From Ostrinia nubilalis (lineage: Eukaryota; Arthropoda; Insecta; Lepidoptera; Crambidae), in contig NC_087114.1 in NCBI RefSeq assembly GCF_963855985.1, positions 3,559,001 to 3,623,000 on the forward strand: a stretch of DNA of 64,000 bases, given 5' to 3'. This document shows, piece by piece, positions 26,301-33,521 of the stretch (positions within the stretch are counted from its first letter, which is position 1; each line of letters begins with the position of its first letter). The notes below the pieces were generated by a model, which was given only the letters and a program-made list of their open reading frames with translations, was not told the origin of the DNA and did not search any database. The position numbers and the translations under genes were made by a program.

Positions 26301-29300
26301 CTTTGTTACAATATATTGTTTTAAACTTTCATGGTCAATTTGTCACTTACAATTATTATTACTAACGGGATTGCTACCGGAGAATTAAACAAAGTGTAGT
26401 TCCGCGGTCGGATACTGTAAAGCAGTCTTTCCCAAAGTGAGCGATAACGCCCCCTTGTGGGCGCTGCAGGCTTAAAGGGGGCGGTAAGAGACCCAGAAAA
26501 AAAATCGGGATGTTGTGTAGAGGTTTGGGAGGTGTCATCTACTAGGAGGACTCTTAGACATCGACTGAGCTCGACTCTTGACTACAAAAATGGGGGGCGC
26601 TAAAAAGAATTTATTCTCAAAGTGGCCAGTAGACTAAATAAGTTTGGGAACCATTGCTGTAAAGTGTTGTGTGTCGAGAAAAAATAGTGAGTTGGTGAAC
26701 GGTGGTACGGGAGGCAATAGTAATAAAAGACTGCGAAAGAGGGTAGACCGACATGTCTGCCCATAACATCTCACCCGCAAGTTTCCTCAGTTACTCCGTG
26801 ACCATGGCGCTTGCAACAGTGCCGAAATATCAGAAACTCAAAATTAAGGTACATGGTAGCAATCCCGTTAGTAATATTAATTACCTCTTTGTTACAATTG
26901 AAATAAGGTTATGTTGTCAACTTTTTGGCCACTTTGGGTGTCACAAACTATTTGACGCTGACTTTACAACTAGCATCTGGTTGCCAAGATCTGTAATACG
27001 TGTGACGATCGACTACTCAAATCTCTAAGAAGAGATTTGTATTTGTAAGTCTTTAGTTCTTACTAAAAAACAATTCTTCCTTGCAGAATTGGACATAAAA
27101 CCGCTCATGCTTCTCAAACATCCGACCTGCTTGGAGACGGTGAAGCGTATGAGGGCCTACGTGGGCAACACGCCATCCTGGGACCTCAGCGAGAGTGCCG
27201 CGCTGGTGTTCGGCAAGCAAGCGCACAGGATCCGCCGCCAGGCCGACGCCGCCTACAAGAACGTCAAGGTAGCGCGAGGACTATTTTTACCGCTCTACTG
27301 TGGTCGGGTCACAGCCCCCACTGTGGTCGGGTCACAGACCCCCACTGAGGTCGGGTCATAGCCCGCTACTGTGGTCGGGTCACAGCCCCCACTGTGGTCG
27401 GGTCACAGACCCCCACTGAGGTCGGGTCATAGCCCGCTACTGTGGTCGGGTCACAGCCCGCCACTGTGGTCGGGTCACTGCCCGCCACTGGGGTCGGGTC
27501 ACAGCCCGCCACTGTGGTCGGGTCACAGCCCGCCACTGTGGTCGGGTCACTGCCCGCCACTGTGGTCGGGTCACTGCCCGCCACTGTGGTCGGGTCACTG
27601 CCCCCCACTGGTCGGGTCACAGCCCCCCACTGGTCGGGTCAAAGCCCCCCACAGTGGTCGGGTCACAGCCCCCACTGTGGTCGGGTCACAGCCCCCACTG
27701 TGGTCGGGTCACAGCCCCCCCACTGGTCGGGTCACTGCCCCCACTGTGGTCGGGTCACAGCCCCCACTGTGGTCGGGTCACAGCCCGCCACTGTGGTCGG
27801 GTCACTGCCCGCCACTGTGGTCGGGTCACTGCCCGCCACTGTGGTCGGGTCACTGCCCCCCACTGGTCGGGTCACAGCCCCCCACTGGTCGGGTCAAAGC
27901 CCCCCACAGTGGTCGGGTCACAGCCCCCACTGTGGTCGGGTCACAGCCCCCACTGTGGTCGGGTCACAGCCCCCCCACTGGTCGGGTCACTGCCCCCACT
28001 GTGGTCGGGTCACAGCCCCCCCACTGTGGTCGGGTCACAGCCTCCACTGTGGTCGGGTCACAGCCTCCACTGTGGTCGGGTCACTGCCCACACTGTGGTC
28101 GGGTCACTGCCCCCACTGTGGTCGGGTCACAGCCCCCCCACTGTGGTCGGGTCACAGCCTCCACTGTGGTCGGGTCACAGCCTCCACTGTGGTCGGGTCA
28201 CAGCCTCCACTGTGGTCGGGTCACAGCCTCCACTGTGGTCGGGTCACTGCCCACACTGTGGTCGGGTCACTGCCCACACTGTGGTCGGGTCACTCACTGC
28301 CCCCACTGTGGTCAGTCTGTTATCTGCGGGGAGTCTAACGCCCGTATTCACAAACATTACTATGAGGTATCACAGCGCGCGTGGACGCACAGGGTGACAC
28401 ACGAACCTATCGCAGAGCTTTATTCAACGATGTGTTCGATTTGCTGCTTCACTTAAGCAAGCATCGTTTGTAAATACGCGTGTTAATAATGTGGCTTGTG
28501 ACATTGTGGGCGGCCCTTGACTTATAAAATTATCACTCTCACGGGATTTTGCAACAGAAATACTTTTAGTCTCTGAACGTCAAGTTTGTCAACAGGAGCT
28601 GTTCGTTACCCCAGAAGGTCTGTCTTTCTGGGAATTCTTCTCAGAGCGGGTGCTTCAGTTCAAGAAAGCAACAGCCAAGCTCACCGCAGACGAACTACTT
28701 GAATTGGTGCACGAACCACTAGGTATGTGTTATCTATAAAAGCGAAAGGTCACTGATTGACTGACTCACTTATCACGAAGTCTCAGAAACTACGACTCAC
28801 GCTGAACTGACCCACCAAACTCGATGACGAGGGCGCTACCATCATTCAACTATATGGTTTCCAACATGGCAAAAATCTGAACCAGCGATCCGGTATTGAC
28901 GGTGGCGCCACGCTGTCAATGTCATGGATAGGACAGTTCAGTATATTGGAACTATACATAATTGCACCTCAGATTTAAGTTATTTTACAAACTTTTCATT
29001 GAACATAGTTTATCAACTAATCGTTTATTTCTTTCAAAACAGAGATGACGATGCCCACTTCGCACACAATGAAGTCATCAATAGAGGCCGCCAACGAGGA
29101 AGAAGCTAAAGAAACAGAGGAGGAAGAATCCACGGCCAAGAAGAAGGGAACACCAGGTAATACTTAATCTAAATTTATAAAGGCGAAAAGGTCACTCACT
29201 CACTCATCACGAAATCTCAGAAACTACAAGTGCTAGGAATCTTAAATTTTGCATTGGGGTTTCTTTTAGAACGTAGGTGCTCACTAAGACGGGATTTTGC

Positions 29301-31662
29301 AAAATTCAACCCCTAAGCTGGTAAAACGGAATCCACGCGTACCATGTCGCGGGCGGCCGCTAATATACAAATATTCAAACTACAAAAATATGTAAAATAT
29401 TAGTTTATATTAGATATACATTTTTTATTACATAGCCCGCAATTTCAATTCTGACATATTTAGTAGGCAGGGCACATAGCTCGTAGAACTGACGGCCGTT
29501 GGGGCAGAAAAGTTCTTTAATCGTGACCATCTCCCATTCGGTGGACCGACAATCTGGTAAAGGTCGCGAGAAGCACTTTTATGCAGACCGGTCTAAATCT
29601 TTGGGGGAGGCTAAATTTGATAGCACTACACACAAAAAAATATAAAAATGTTCAAATTAAGTAAGGTATTAATTAAACTTTCCTTTTGTCCTCAGCTAAA
29701 CCAAAGAAAAACGCAACCACCACTCCGTCGAAACCACCGCTAAAGCGACAGTCTTCTAGGAAGCAGCAAGAAGAAAAGGACAAAGAAAAAGAGCAAGAAA
29801 AGGACAAGACTGACTCAGAAGAACCGGAAGACGAACAAAAACCGGAAGAACCGGAGAAACCGGAAGACGCCGACACCGAAGACAGCCAAGACGAAACCTT
29901 AGCGGAAGTACAAGAAAAAGAAAAGGAAAACTCAGAGAAAGAGGCTTCGAGCAGCAAAGAGTCCAAAAGTAAAGACAAAGAACAAAATAAAAATAAAGAG
30001 AAAGAAACAAACAATAAAGAAGCTAAAAAAGAATCCAAGAAAGATTCAAATAACAAAGACAAAAAAGAAAATGGGAAAGAAACTAAAAAGGAAGTTGCTA
30101 ATAGTAAGGAAGCTAAAAAAGATACTAAAAATAAAGAAAAGGAAGTGAACGATACGGAAGAATCGCCGGAAACGGAAGCTGAGAAAGGAAGCGAGACAGA
30201 GAAAGAGAAAAGTCCGAGTCCGAGTGATAAGGAAAAGAGCGAGAAGAAAGATAGCGAAGAACAGAAAGACGATAAAGCTGAAGACAAGGACAAGGAAATC
30301 TCGGAACCTCGAGCGAAGAGATCAAGAGAGGTAAGTTATTTCATCATCAGGTCATTTCTTAGAGATATACAGGGTGTTAGGTAAATGGGTATATGAGCCG
30401 ACACTAGCCCATGTTAACATGGGCATATAAATGGTATGGTGAATCAGAGTCAGATATTTGATATCATCATTTTATTTTTTTAAATTTTCATACAAAATAA
30501 TTTTTATAAAATCCGATTTGTATGAAAATTAAAATGAAGATAAACACCCTGTAGAGAGATGCCAACTAATGCGCTAAGTTCGAAACTCAGTGTCGCATTA
30601 GAAATTCACGCACACAAAGTAATCAAAATATGTGCTCATTATCCACTACGGCAGGGATGGCGAACCTTTATGTCTCAACGTGCCACTTTTCCGAAAAAAA
30701 TGTTTGATGTAGTCATAGACGTGCCATCAAATAACACCTAATGCTATCAATGAGGGGTATAGATAGTACAAGTTAAATTTGGTGATTGGTGGCGTGCCCT
30801 AAATATTGTGGCGCGTGCAGGGATGGCGAACCAATGGCACGCGTGCCATTGGTTCGCCATCCCTGCACTACGGTATCAGTACTCAACATTCGAATAATCT
30901 TTAGTACTACGCAAGCAATTTAAACTGTTTACATTATGACGTCGCTGCTATCATCATTGCTGACGTGAGCAATGTGTTCTGTTTTTGGGCATATTGCTGC
31001 GACACCGGCCCCGCCCCCTTGTCACATCTCCCTTTAGTTTCTGTGAACTGCACTGTCATTTAGTATCCACTGCAGGAGCACGACCCTCTCTAATGTACCA
31101 GAGGCAAATGGAGGATTTGGTCTACACTCCCCACGCTGGCCAGACGGGTTGGGGAGGCCTGATGTTCATATTTGTCCCTTAGTCGCCTCTTACGACACCC
31201 ACGGGAAGAGTGGGAGTTGTCCTATTCTACTCTCGGCTAAGATTAATTTAATTGGATCAAAAAATCAGCCGTTTTCAATCTTTTATTTGTAACAACTTTT
31301 TGAAGTGTTATTTATTTTCCAAAAATTTTGGCAATAAATGAATGGAATATCAAAATAATTCCATACACTCTTAAGAAGTTTCTCTCTTTTATTAGATATT
31401 GCTATTTTTACCTGAGATAAACTGAGTCCATATTAGAAAGGCGCTGGATGCAGGCTACTTACTGCCTAAAACCCAATTTAGAAATCATTGTGGGAGGCCT
31501 ATTTTCAACAGTGGACGTCCTGTGGCTGAAATGATGATTCATTTGCCAAAAATACATATCTCACCTTCCAACAATGACCAATTTATTTCTATCCATTTTC
31601 AGAGCAAGAAGACTGAACCGCCGCCTCCAAGGTCACCAGCGAAAAGAAAGTCCAAATTCTAG
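4405..31662 (+). CDS. PSIP1/HDGFL2-like: PWWP + integrase-binding-domain chromatin reader (LEDGF/HDGF family), 16 coding exons
   Basis: Exons: 4405-4485, 5185-5240, 5800-5962, 6334-6435, 8441-8521, 9439-9614, 20086-20242, 20472-20508, 23660-23824, 24548-24649, 26076-26210, 27087-27268, 28596-28722, 29043-29156, 29696-30330, 31603-31662. Total 2373 nt, 790 residues; every junction is GT-AG and all phases agree. Residues 1-95 form a PWWP domain (opening MGKKVREYKSGDFIFAKVKG, core YPAWP, then KKYFVYFYGTGET), which in this family binds H3K36-methylated nucleosomes. Residues 160-280 are Lys/Pro/Glu-rich and include SRSGRKIRPKRYID. Residues 374 to about 500 match the LEDGF integrase-binding domain: FLKTEMKLIELDAKIK, CLKLLDELMELDIKPL and AAYKNVKELF align with the helices of PSIP1/HDGFL2, which recruit IBD-binding-motif partners. 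Residues 560-771 are a charged Lys/Glu tail and the last exon is basic. It is longer than Drosophila JASPer, mainly through the tail. The product is probably nuclear. Possible poly(A) signals are at 31759 and 32959. Confidence 0.9.
4486..6204 (+). other. Introns 1-3 of the PWWP gene: little content
   Basis: Apart from coding exons 2 (5185-5240) and 3 (5800-5962), this is AT-rich intron. A tRNA-like SINE scrap with a reversed B-box ('gttgaacccaggacc') lies near 5477 and an RTE-tail scrap near 5680-5770. No other structure was seen. Confidence 0.5.
6205..6315 (+). repeat. SINE-like fragment next to exon 4
   Basis: The sequence from 'gatcaggctgaagctgaagg' to 'ctgttaacattg' matches 56065-56178 with only scattered differences. 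It ends about 20 bp before the exon 4 acceptor, so the branch-point/acceptor region of this intron lies at the edge of a repeat. That acceptor has a poor pyrimidine tract. Confidence 0.55.
6611..6825. mobile_element. MITE, 'aatgagggctatcg' family, copy 1
   Basis: 215 bp with inverted ends 'atgagggctatcgttttta' and 'aaacgatagcccttatt'. Inside is an internal duplication of 'gacaggaccttactctacag'. Close copies lie at 36767-36982 and 45531-45722, and a diverged relative at about 35931-36110. It is non-coding. Confidence 0.75.
7754..7859. repeat. Short palindromic element
   Basis: Near-perfect inverted repeat of about 106 bp: 'gccatagcgtccgttgagag' on the left is mirrored by 'ctctcaacggaatctatggc' on the right, around a centre containing 'gaccagtttgaaaccgattt'. 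It should fold as a hairpin. No coding content. Confidence 0.7.
7991..8420. mobile_element. GC-rich MITE abutting exon 5
   Basis: The ends 'aagccttgggcagaccaaac' and the inverted 'gtttggtctgtggaagcctt' define a 430-bp element. It is much more GC-rich than its surroundings and repeats 'gcgggcccgcgc' three times. It ends 20 bp before exon 5 of the PWWP gene. Open frames inside it (up to 124 codons) match nothing and reflect base composition. Confidence 0.65.
8600..8807. mobile_element. MITE, 'aagtccggtc' family, copy 1
   Basis: Inverted arms of about 80 bp: 'gagcacgtagaattttgtcc' left and its mirror right, around a GC-rich centre ('gcgcgcccgcagtgagtgcg'). Copies at 23480-23635 and 36282-36480; the last is flanked by TA on both sides, suggesting a TA target. 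A poly-T run of about 19 follows it. Confidence 0.75.
9110..9255 (+). repeat. RTE-type LINE 3' end fragment
   Basis: The stretch has an open frame for RWTNDIIKVPGRRWTQAATN followed by RATWKALGEAYV, the carboxyl end of a lepidopteran RTE reverse transcriptase. It ends 'gtggacgtcctatggctgag' plus a gat run. It is severely 5'-truncated. Confidence 0.65.
9813..12894. mobile_element. 3.1-kb DNA transposon with TIRs of about 95 bp, TA target
   Basis: The left end 'cagggtgttaggtaaatggg' is mirrored at the right end ('cccatttacctaacaccctg'), with similarity running about 95 bp inward to 'gtggtgtcagaaagt'. TA flanks both sides. Internally there is a second inverted pair ('aaaggagaacaacca' at about 10038 and its mirror at about 10872), a MITE (10247-10397) and AT-rich DNA. 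No transposase frame is visible, so it is non-autonomous. Deleted relatives are at 30370-30551 and 56620-56709. It makes up about 30% of intron 6. Confidence 0.75.
10247..10397. mobile_element. MITE, 'ccaccaaactcattgacag' family, copy 1
   Basis: About 150 bp with inverted ends carrying 'cattgacaggggggcgccac' and its mirror. Other copies lie at 28802-28947 and, split in two, at 56890-56986 plus 60111-60171. It is nested in the 3.1-kb element. Confidence 0.75.
13008..13236 (+). repeat. Lepidopteran non-LTR/SINE tail starting 'ctttccgcccgcggcttcgc'
   Basis: The same sequence, nearly base for base, recurs inverted at 44374-44580 and at the right edge from 63874. The block includes 'aaaaccgggataaaaactat' and ends with a (cagacaga)n run plus 'tttcgcatttataat'. 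High identity between the copies suggests recent activity. Confidence 0.75.
13598..13723. mobile_element. MITE, 'ccctagacaaa' family, copy 1
   Basis: Inverted ends 'ccccctagacaaa' and 'tttgtctagaccc' enclose about 100 bp containing 'gaatcgaaaatcgaatccgt'. Copies at 56741-56865 (nearly identical) and 38173-38298 (diverged). Confidence 0.7.
13858..14215 (+). mobile_element. MITE, 'actcggcatcaaataaatcg' family, partial copy
   Basis: Carries the left TIR and the left two-thirds of the 518-bp family whose complete copies are at 15979-16495 and 25107-25625. It breaks off after 'tatggtatatgttaa'. The 66-codon open frame inside is a chance frame repeated in the other copies. Confidence 0.7.
14216..15165. 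other. Intron 6 interior, nothing recognised
   Basis: AT-rich unique-looking sequence. No frame with splice sites, no inverted repeat and no tRNA-like box stood out. Confidence 0.4.
15171..15530 (+). repeat. RTE/SINE-like tail
   Basis: Starts at 'actagcggccgcccgcgact' and ends at 'tcgcctttataatattagta', a dispersed lepidopteran module also seen at 19533, 22606, 23280 and 24720. The interior is diverged from the other copies. Confidence 0.6.
15542..15612. repeat. Perfect 27-bp stem hairpin
   Basis: Arms 15542-15568 and 15586-15612 are exact reverse complements (beginning 'atttcacaatccaaactaat'), with a 17-nt loop. It lies in intron 6 of the PWWP gene. It could be a tiny palindromic MITE or a structured RNA segment; the sequence alone does not say which. 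Confidence 0.75.
15979..16495. mobile_element. MITE, 'actcggcatcaaataaatcg' family, full copy
   Basis: 517 bp. The left end 'cactcgacatcaaataaatc' is mirrored by 'gcggtttatttgatgttgag' on the right. The interior shares 'cagatggatagcgattaatc' (reversed here) with four other copies. No transposase frame. Confidence 0.75.
16496..17130. other. Intron 6 interior, nothing recognised
   Basis: No supported exon or repeat boundary. A 98-codon minus-strand open frame (16791-17087) has no recognisable motif and no splice context, so it was left out. Confidence 0.4.
17131..18220. mobile_element. MITE of the 'actcggcatcaaataaatcg' family split by an insertion
   Basis: 17131-17207 and 17847-18220 together form an inverted, end-trimmed copy of the 518-bp family. 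The 17208-17846 segment is an inserted non-LTR/SINE tail that begins with a (ctgt)n-containing part and ends 'gcgggcggccgctagtttc'. Comparison with the intact copy at 25107-25625 shows the join point. Confidence 0.7.
17208..17846 (-). repeat. Non-LTR/SINE tail with internal tandem duplication
   Basis: Inserted in a MITE. The module 'ttcccacgggaacgggagtt' with its flanks occurs three times (about 17458, 17588 and 17727), a local tandem duplication of roughly 130 bp. A (gtct)n run lies at 17331-17362. The inverted copy at 19533-20030 has only two modules. Confidence 0.65.
18221..19211. other. Intron 6 interior, no gene recognised
   Basis: AT-rich. Contains a short 'aacctaacctaacc' at about 19092, two and a half units of the insect telomeric motif, too short to mean anything. 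No exon supported. Confidence 0.4.
19212..19376. mobile_element. Half copy of the 'actcggcatcaaataaatcg' MITE
   Basis: Carries the right-hand end ('aatattgttggggtaccgta' to 'ttatttgatgttgag') matching 16361-16495 closely. The left half is absent. Confidence 0.65.
19533..20030 (+). repeat. Non-LTR/SINE tail, inverted relative to 17208-17846
   Basis: Starts 'actagcggccgcccgcgact' and ends 'ctctacagatttattataag'. It stops about 55 bp before exon 7 of the PWWP gene. It has two copies of the 'cccgtgggaat' module instead of three. Confidence 0.7.
20700..20869 (+). promoter_or_regulatory. Probable promoter of the nested gene
   Basis: A GC-richer island inside AT-rich intron 8, with 'cagcgcgttcgaaatttgaa' and 'cttcaaaagcgcgcgcaact' upstream of the ATG at 20870. 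It contains two TTTGAA-type sites that resemble cell-cycle CHR elements. Promoter function and CHR identity are inferences. Confidence 0.35.
20870..22523 (+). CDS. Nested gene in intron 8: disordered protein, paralogue of the gene at 33522-34804
   Basis: Exon 1, 20870-21002, encodes MEDLFSQDIFSQYEDNLMVS and ends at donor gtaaat with one base over. Exon 2, 21670-22523, follows acceptor attcacag and completes the codon. The CDS is 987 nt, 328 residues, with AATAAA at 22542. The body is Asn/Thr/Asp/Lys-rich, probably disordered, without membrane segments or zinc-binding cysteines. Residues 250-316 look like a small conserved domain: EEDFLNLFKRN, then GDMGFNM, then VEKILQMYPKEN. These align with EGYFDLFRGN, AGVGFDM and AKKILRMYPREN of the minus-strand gene at 33522-34804, with nearly equal spacing between the last two motifs (one residue difference). 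The family is not one I can name. It is transcribed in the same direction as its host gene and lies wholly within one intron. Its single intron is not at the position of the paralogue's intron, so it could be an old retrocopy that gained a 5' exon (inference). Confidence 0.75.
22606..22800 (+). repeat. Non-LTR/SINE tail
   Basis: Starts 'ctttccgcccgcggcttcgc', ends near 'ttcctctttataatattagt'. It is a diverged copy of the family at 13008 and follows the nested gene's poly(A) signal by about 60 bp. Confidence 0.6.
22995..23231. mobile_element. Palindromic MITE, 'cagtgcctgaggtatgggag' family
   Basis: Ends 'ctcagtgcctgaggtatggg' and the mirror 'cctatacctcaaggactgac' enclose about 170 bp including 'gggagggtgtttttgtgacg'. 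Other members host insertions at 25008-25684 and 47411-48394. Confidence 0.65.
23280..23460 (+). repeat. Non-LTR/SINE tail
   Basis: 'tagcggccgcccgcgacttc' onward, through 'gtcttagtgagcacc' to 'gtgacctttcgtttttatac'. The same module occurs at about 9640-9810 and, inverted, at 29165-29365. Confidence 0.6.
23480..23635. mobile_element. MITE, 'aagtccggtc' family, copy 2, next to exon 9
   Basis: 156 bp with the same 'gagcacgtagaattttgtc' arms as 8600-8807. It ends 24 bp before exon 9 of the PWWP gene, so that intron's 3' end lies just inside or beside the element. Confidence 0.75.
23839..24188 (+). pseudogene. Three decayed tandem copies of exon 9
   Basis: Downstream of exon 9 (23660-23824) its second half recurs three times: about 23839-23955, 23960-24056 and 24072-24188. 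Shared blocks include 'cgtcccaccagtttcaa' with 'aacgac' (copy 2), 'gggacaagcgggc' changed to 'aggacaagcgggc' (copy 3), and 'aaactgcagtt' followed by 'aagtaagtgt' (copy 4). Stop codons (for example 'cagtagg' for CAGTGGG) and indels break every copy. The parent exon encodes YLPSGQYVGVKLFQSRPTSF followed by LQWDKRAASNALTLKLQL. These are relics of exon duplication and are presumably skipped by splicing. Confidence 0.8.
24205..24330 (+). repeat. RTE-type LINE 3' end fragment
   Basis: 'aggtggacagacgaactcat' to 'gtggacgtcctgtggctgca' followed by a gat run. It is truncated like the others. Confidence 0.65.
24720..24930 (+). repeat. Non-LTR/SINE tail
   Basis: 'actagcggccgcccgcgact' followed by 'gtacgcgtggattccgtctt', ending near 'tttgagttttgtatatttag'. 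Lies in intron 10. Confidence 0.6.
25008..25684. mobile_element. Palindromic MITE hosting a second MITE
   Basis: The outer element (ends 'cagtgcctggggtttgagag' and 'cctcaggcactgactgag') belongs to the 22995-23231 family. A complete 519-bp MITE occupies 25107-25625 inside it. Joining the outer parts restores 'cacgtcataatatgtcaatg', resembling the uninterrupted family. Confidence 0.7.
25107..25625. mobile_element. MITE, 'actcggcatcaaataaatcg' family, full copy with TA duplication
   Basis: Left end 'cactcaacatcaaataaacc', right end 'atttatttgatgccgagtg', TA on each side (25105-25106, 25626-25627). This is the best-defined member of the family and shows that the target is TA. Confidence 0.8.
25700..26075 (+). 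other. Intron 10 end, nothing recognised
   Basis: AT-rich intron sequence up to the strong acceptor ttttttgcag at 26075. No repeat identified. Confidence 0.4.
26265..26944. mobile_element. 680-bp TIR element in intron 11
   Basis: Ends 'gtgacacccaaagt' and its exact mirror 'actttgggtgtcac'. Inner inverted blocks ('ttactaacgggattgctacc' left, mirrored at about 26857 right) extend the similarity. No clear target duplication. No transposase frame. Confidence 0.65.
27294..28313 (+). repeat. GC-rich minisatellite, about 44 units of 22-24 bp, in intron 12
   Basis: Units read 'cactgtggtcgggtcacag' plus a variable C-run, with variants cactgcccg, cagcctc and cagccccc. There is higher-order structure: a block of about 255 bp recurs (for example 'gggtcaaagccccccacagt' at about 27635 and 27890). 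It begins about 25 bp after the exon 12 donor (a weak gtagcg). Because unit length is usually not a multiple of three and the unit lacks stops, all three forward frames stay open for 247-361 codons. These are not genes. Confidence 0.9.
28341..28482. mobile_element. MITE, 'cccgtattcacaaa' family, copy 2
   Basis: Inverted relative to 1269-1411. 'cccgtattcacaaacattac' left, 'cgtttgtaaatacgcg' right. It starts about 30 bp after the minisatellite ends. Confidence 0.7.
28802..28947. mobile_element. MITE, 'ccaccaaactcattgacag' family, copy 2
   Basis: 146 bp in intron 13. Ends 'ctgaactgacccaccaaact' and 'ataggacagttcagtatatt'. Provides the uninterrupted reference for the split copy at 56890/60171. 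Confidence 0.75.
29165..29365 (-). repeat. Non-LTR/SINE tail, inverted
   Basis: Ends in 'gtcgcgggcggccgctaata' on the plus strand, the mirror of the modules at 23280 and 24720. Intron 14. An RTE-tail scrap (about 29520-29610) follows. Confidence 0.6.
30370..30551. mobile_element. Short relative of the 3.1-kb TA element
   Basis: 182 bp with 'cagggtgttaggtaaatggg' at the left and 'aaacaccctg' at the right, flanked by TA. An internally deleted or MITE version of 9813-12894, in intron 15. Confidence 0.75.
30652..30865. mobile_element. hAT-like fragment with 'cagggatggcgaacc' ends
   Basis: 30652 starts 'cagggatggcgaaccttta', and 30818-30865 is a perfect hairpin whose outer ends are 'cagggatggcgaaccaatgg' and its mirror. 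The CAGGGRTGGCGAACC end is typical of insect hAT elements. No transposase frame. Confidence 0.6.
31430..31535 (+). repeat. RTE-type LINE 3' end fragment
   Basis: 'aaaggcgctggatgcaggct' to 'gtggacgtcctgtggctgaa', truncated. It sits about 70 bp upstream of the last exon of the PWWP gene. Confidence 0.6.
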
Positions 31663-32964
31663 GTGTTGCCAACAGTGAAAAATAAGGATTTTATTTTTTT
31701 ACTAGCCCCTCAACGAGGACGGATGTGGTACGAACTAAATCCTAGCTGATAGTGTATAAATAAATATGTTAGCTTTTTATGAACTTAAAGCTCAAAATTA
31801 GTACATTTTCTGAGTCCAATTTGTTTAAATAATTTAGGCTAGCACCTACTGAGCAATTTTCCTGATTTGGTTACTGACAGAGTTAAATTATGTCTTTAAA
31901 ATTCACTGTTAACACCTGTGAAATCACTACATAAACATAAATAAGTCTTACTAAAGTGGTTTGAGATTGTTTGAAGTATGTTGCTGTATGTCAGCATTCT
32001 TCGGGCTATATACAGGTTGCTTATTTTTATGTGTGCAATATAACAAAGCAACAAAACTTAGAGAAAATCTAAAATGACCTCTAGATTTTAGTGTGAAATA
32101 CTTTTAAACAGATAATAACAGGTATACCAATTCGTATTGAATAAACATGTTAATATGTTATTCAAAATATTGTACACATTAAAATTAAGAACCTGTATAT
32201 CAGTATAAATGTAAAATTGACGAAACTACATCTATACAAATATGTGTAAGGATACAACTAAACAGTTGAAAAATAACTTCGTAAAAGTATATTCAACTAC
32301 CACTTTATTTCTACAGCATGAATAGATTTTACTTTTATATTTTTTGTTTTTATATTTATTTTTGACAACAGATTTTTATTTTTTCTTTGGACTGCTTGTG
32401 TTAGTTTACCGTAATAGTATAGTTGAAAATTTATAGATGTTTTAAATCCATCACAAGGCTTTTTATATGATTCTGTTGTTCAAAAATGATAAGATTATGA
32501 ATCGGTTAAATTTTCTCAAGGCTAAAGATTCCTGGCTCTTGTCTAGAAAGATTCTGTTAACAATATTAATAATAATTATATATTTACTCACGAGAGACGC
32601 TGTCTACTTGTGTGTCTAAATACAATCCCAGATATGTTTTTTACGATCTGTTGAATCAAATTAACGTCACATTTTGCAAGCAAGGAAAATTTCTGCCTAG
32701 ATTATGTGTCCAGGGAATCCCTTTTTTAAATTAGACTACCTGAAAGAACAGGCTTCCAAAAATCTGATCAAGAAAATTGTTTTCTAATTTTATAGTTAAA
32801 AATACTAGTGTATTTTAAGTAGATATATGACTTGTTCAAGAATACATTAATTTTGTAAAAGAAAATTAGCAGTAAGCTATGGAAAGTACATCGTATTAGC
32901 ATAAAATTTATATCATCTTAGTGATACTTTAGATTTTAACTCCCATTGTAAATACTACAATAAA
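31663..32964 (+). other. Probable 3' UTR of the PWWP/IBD gene with poly(A) signals
   Basis: After the TAG at 31660-31662 the sequence is AT-rich without repeats, as expected of a long 3' UTR. AATAAA occurs at 31759-31764 and 32959-32964. The second, followed by a T-rich stretch ('ttgttttatttcatt'), is the better candidate for the major site. Confidence 0.45.
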
Positions 32965-33509
32965 TTACTCGTAAAATTAATTGTTTTATTTCATTACTAG
33001 GTTTAACTGTGGGTTAGTTAACTCTATAGATCGTTTCGTCCAAGAAGACGCGCCCCACCATTCTTCCGATAATGTTTGAGTGTTGTCGGTACACGCTAAA
33101 TTATTCATGAGTGCACACGCACACTCAATAATGACGCTCGGATTGCTCGGATCAAATCCCAGCTCCCGCGCTTCCGTCGACCAAGTATTGGTTGATAGAG
33201 CGCGTCTTTGTGGATGAAAAAAAATAATTAACTTATCTACATTGTCTACAATAGGTAGGTATCCCTTTATGATGATCTTGACTATTCACAATTAACAAAC
33301 TTGCATCGACTGGGGGTCAAGAAACGTAAATATAGGAGTGCGGTTCATTTATTCATTCATTCATAACACCTGTGGCTGAAATGATGAGCTCAAAAACTGG
33401 ACTTAGTCATTTTTAGCATACCTATGTTGTAATAATGTATTATCATTGATTTAAGTTCAAGGTCTTCCAATAAAGAATGAAAACAGTATTTTGTAGGAAT
33501 AATTCAACA
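32965..33509. other. Intergenic, convergent gene ends
   Basis: Lies between the 3' end of the PWWP gene and the 3' end of the minus-strand gene at 33522. No coding frame or repeat boundary was recognised apart from a short 'acctgtggctgaaatgatga' LINE-tail scrap at about 33368. Confidence 0.4.
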
Positions 33510-33521
33510 TTTATTTACATT

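Noticed and set aside
27294..28313. CRISPR-like regular repeats
   Set aside because: Tandem, with no unique spacers, in a eukaryotic intron: a minisatellite.
27089..28456. Long overlapping open frames (up to 361 codons) with GR-V-TAP and WSGHSPP repeats
   Set aside because: They are translations of a stop-free minisatellite in all three forward frames. The only coding part is exon 12, in a different context, and ends at 27268.
29673..30293. 206-codon Ser/Leu/Phe-rich frame on the minus strand
   Set aside because: Antisense shadow of the Lys/Glu/Ser-rich exon 15.
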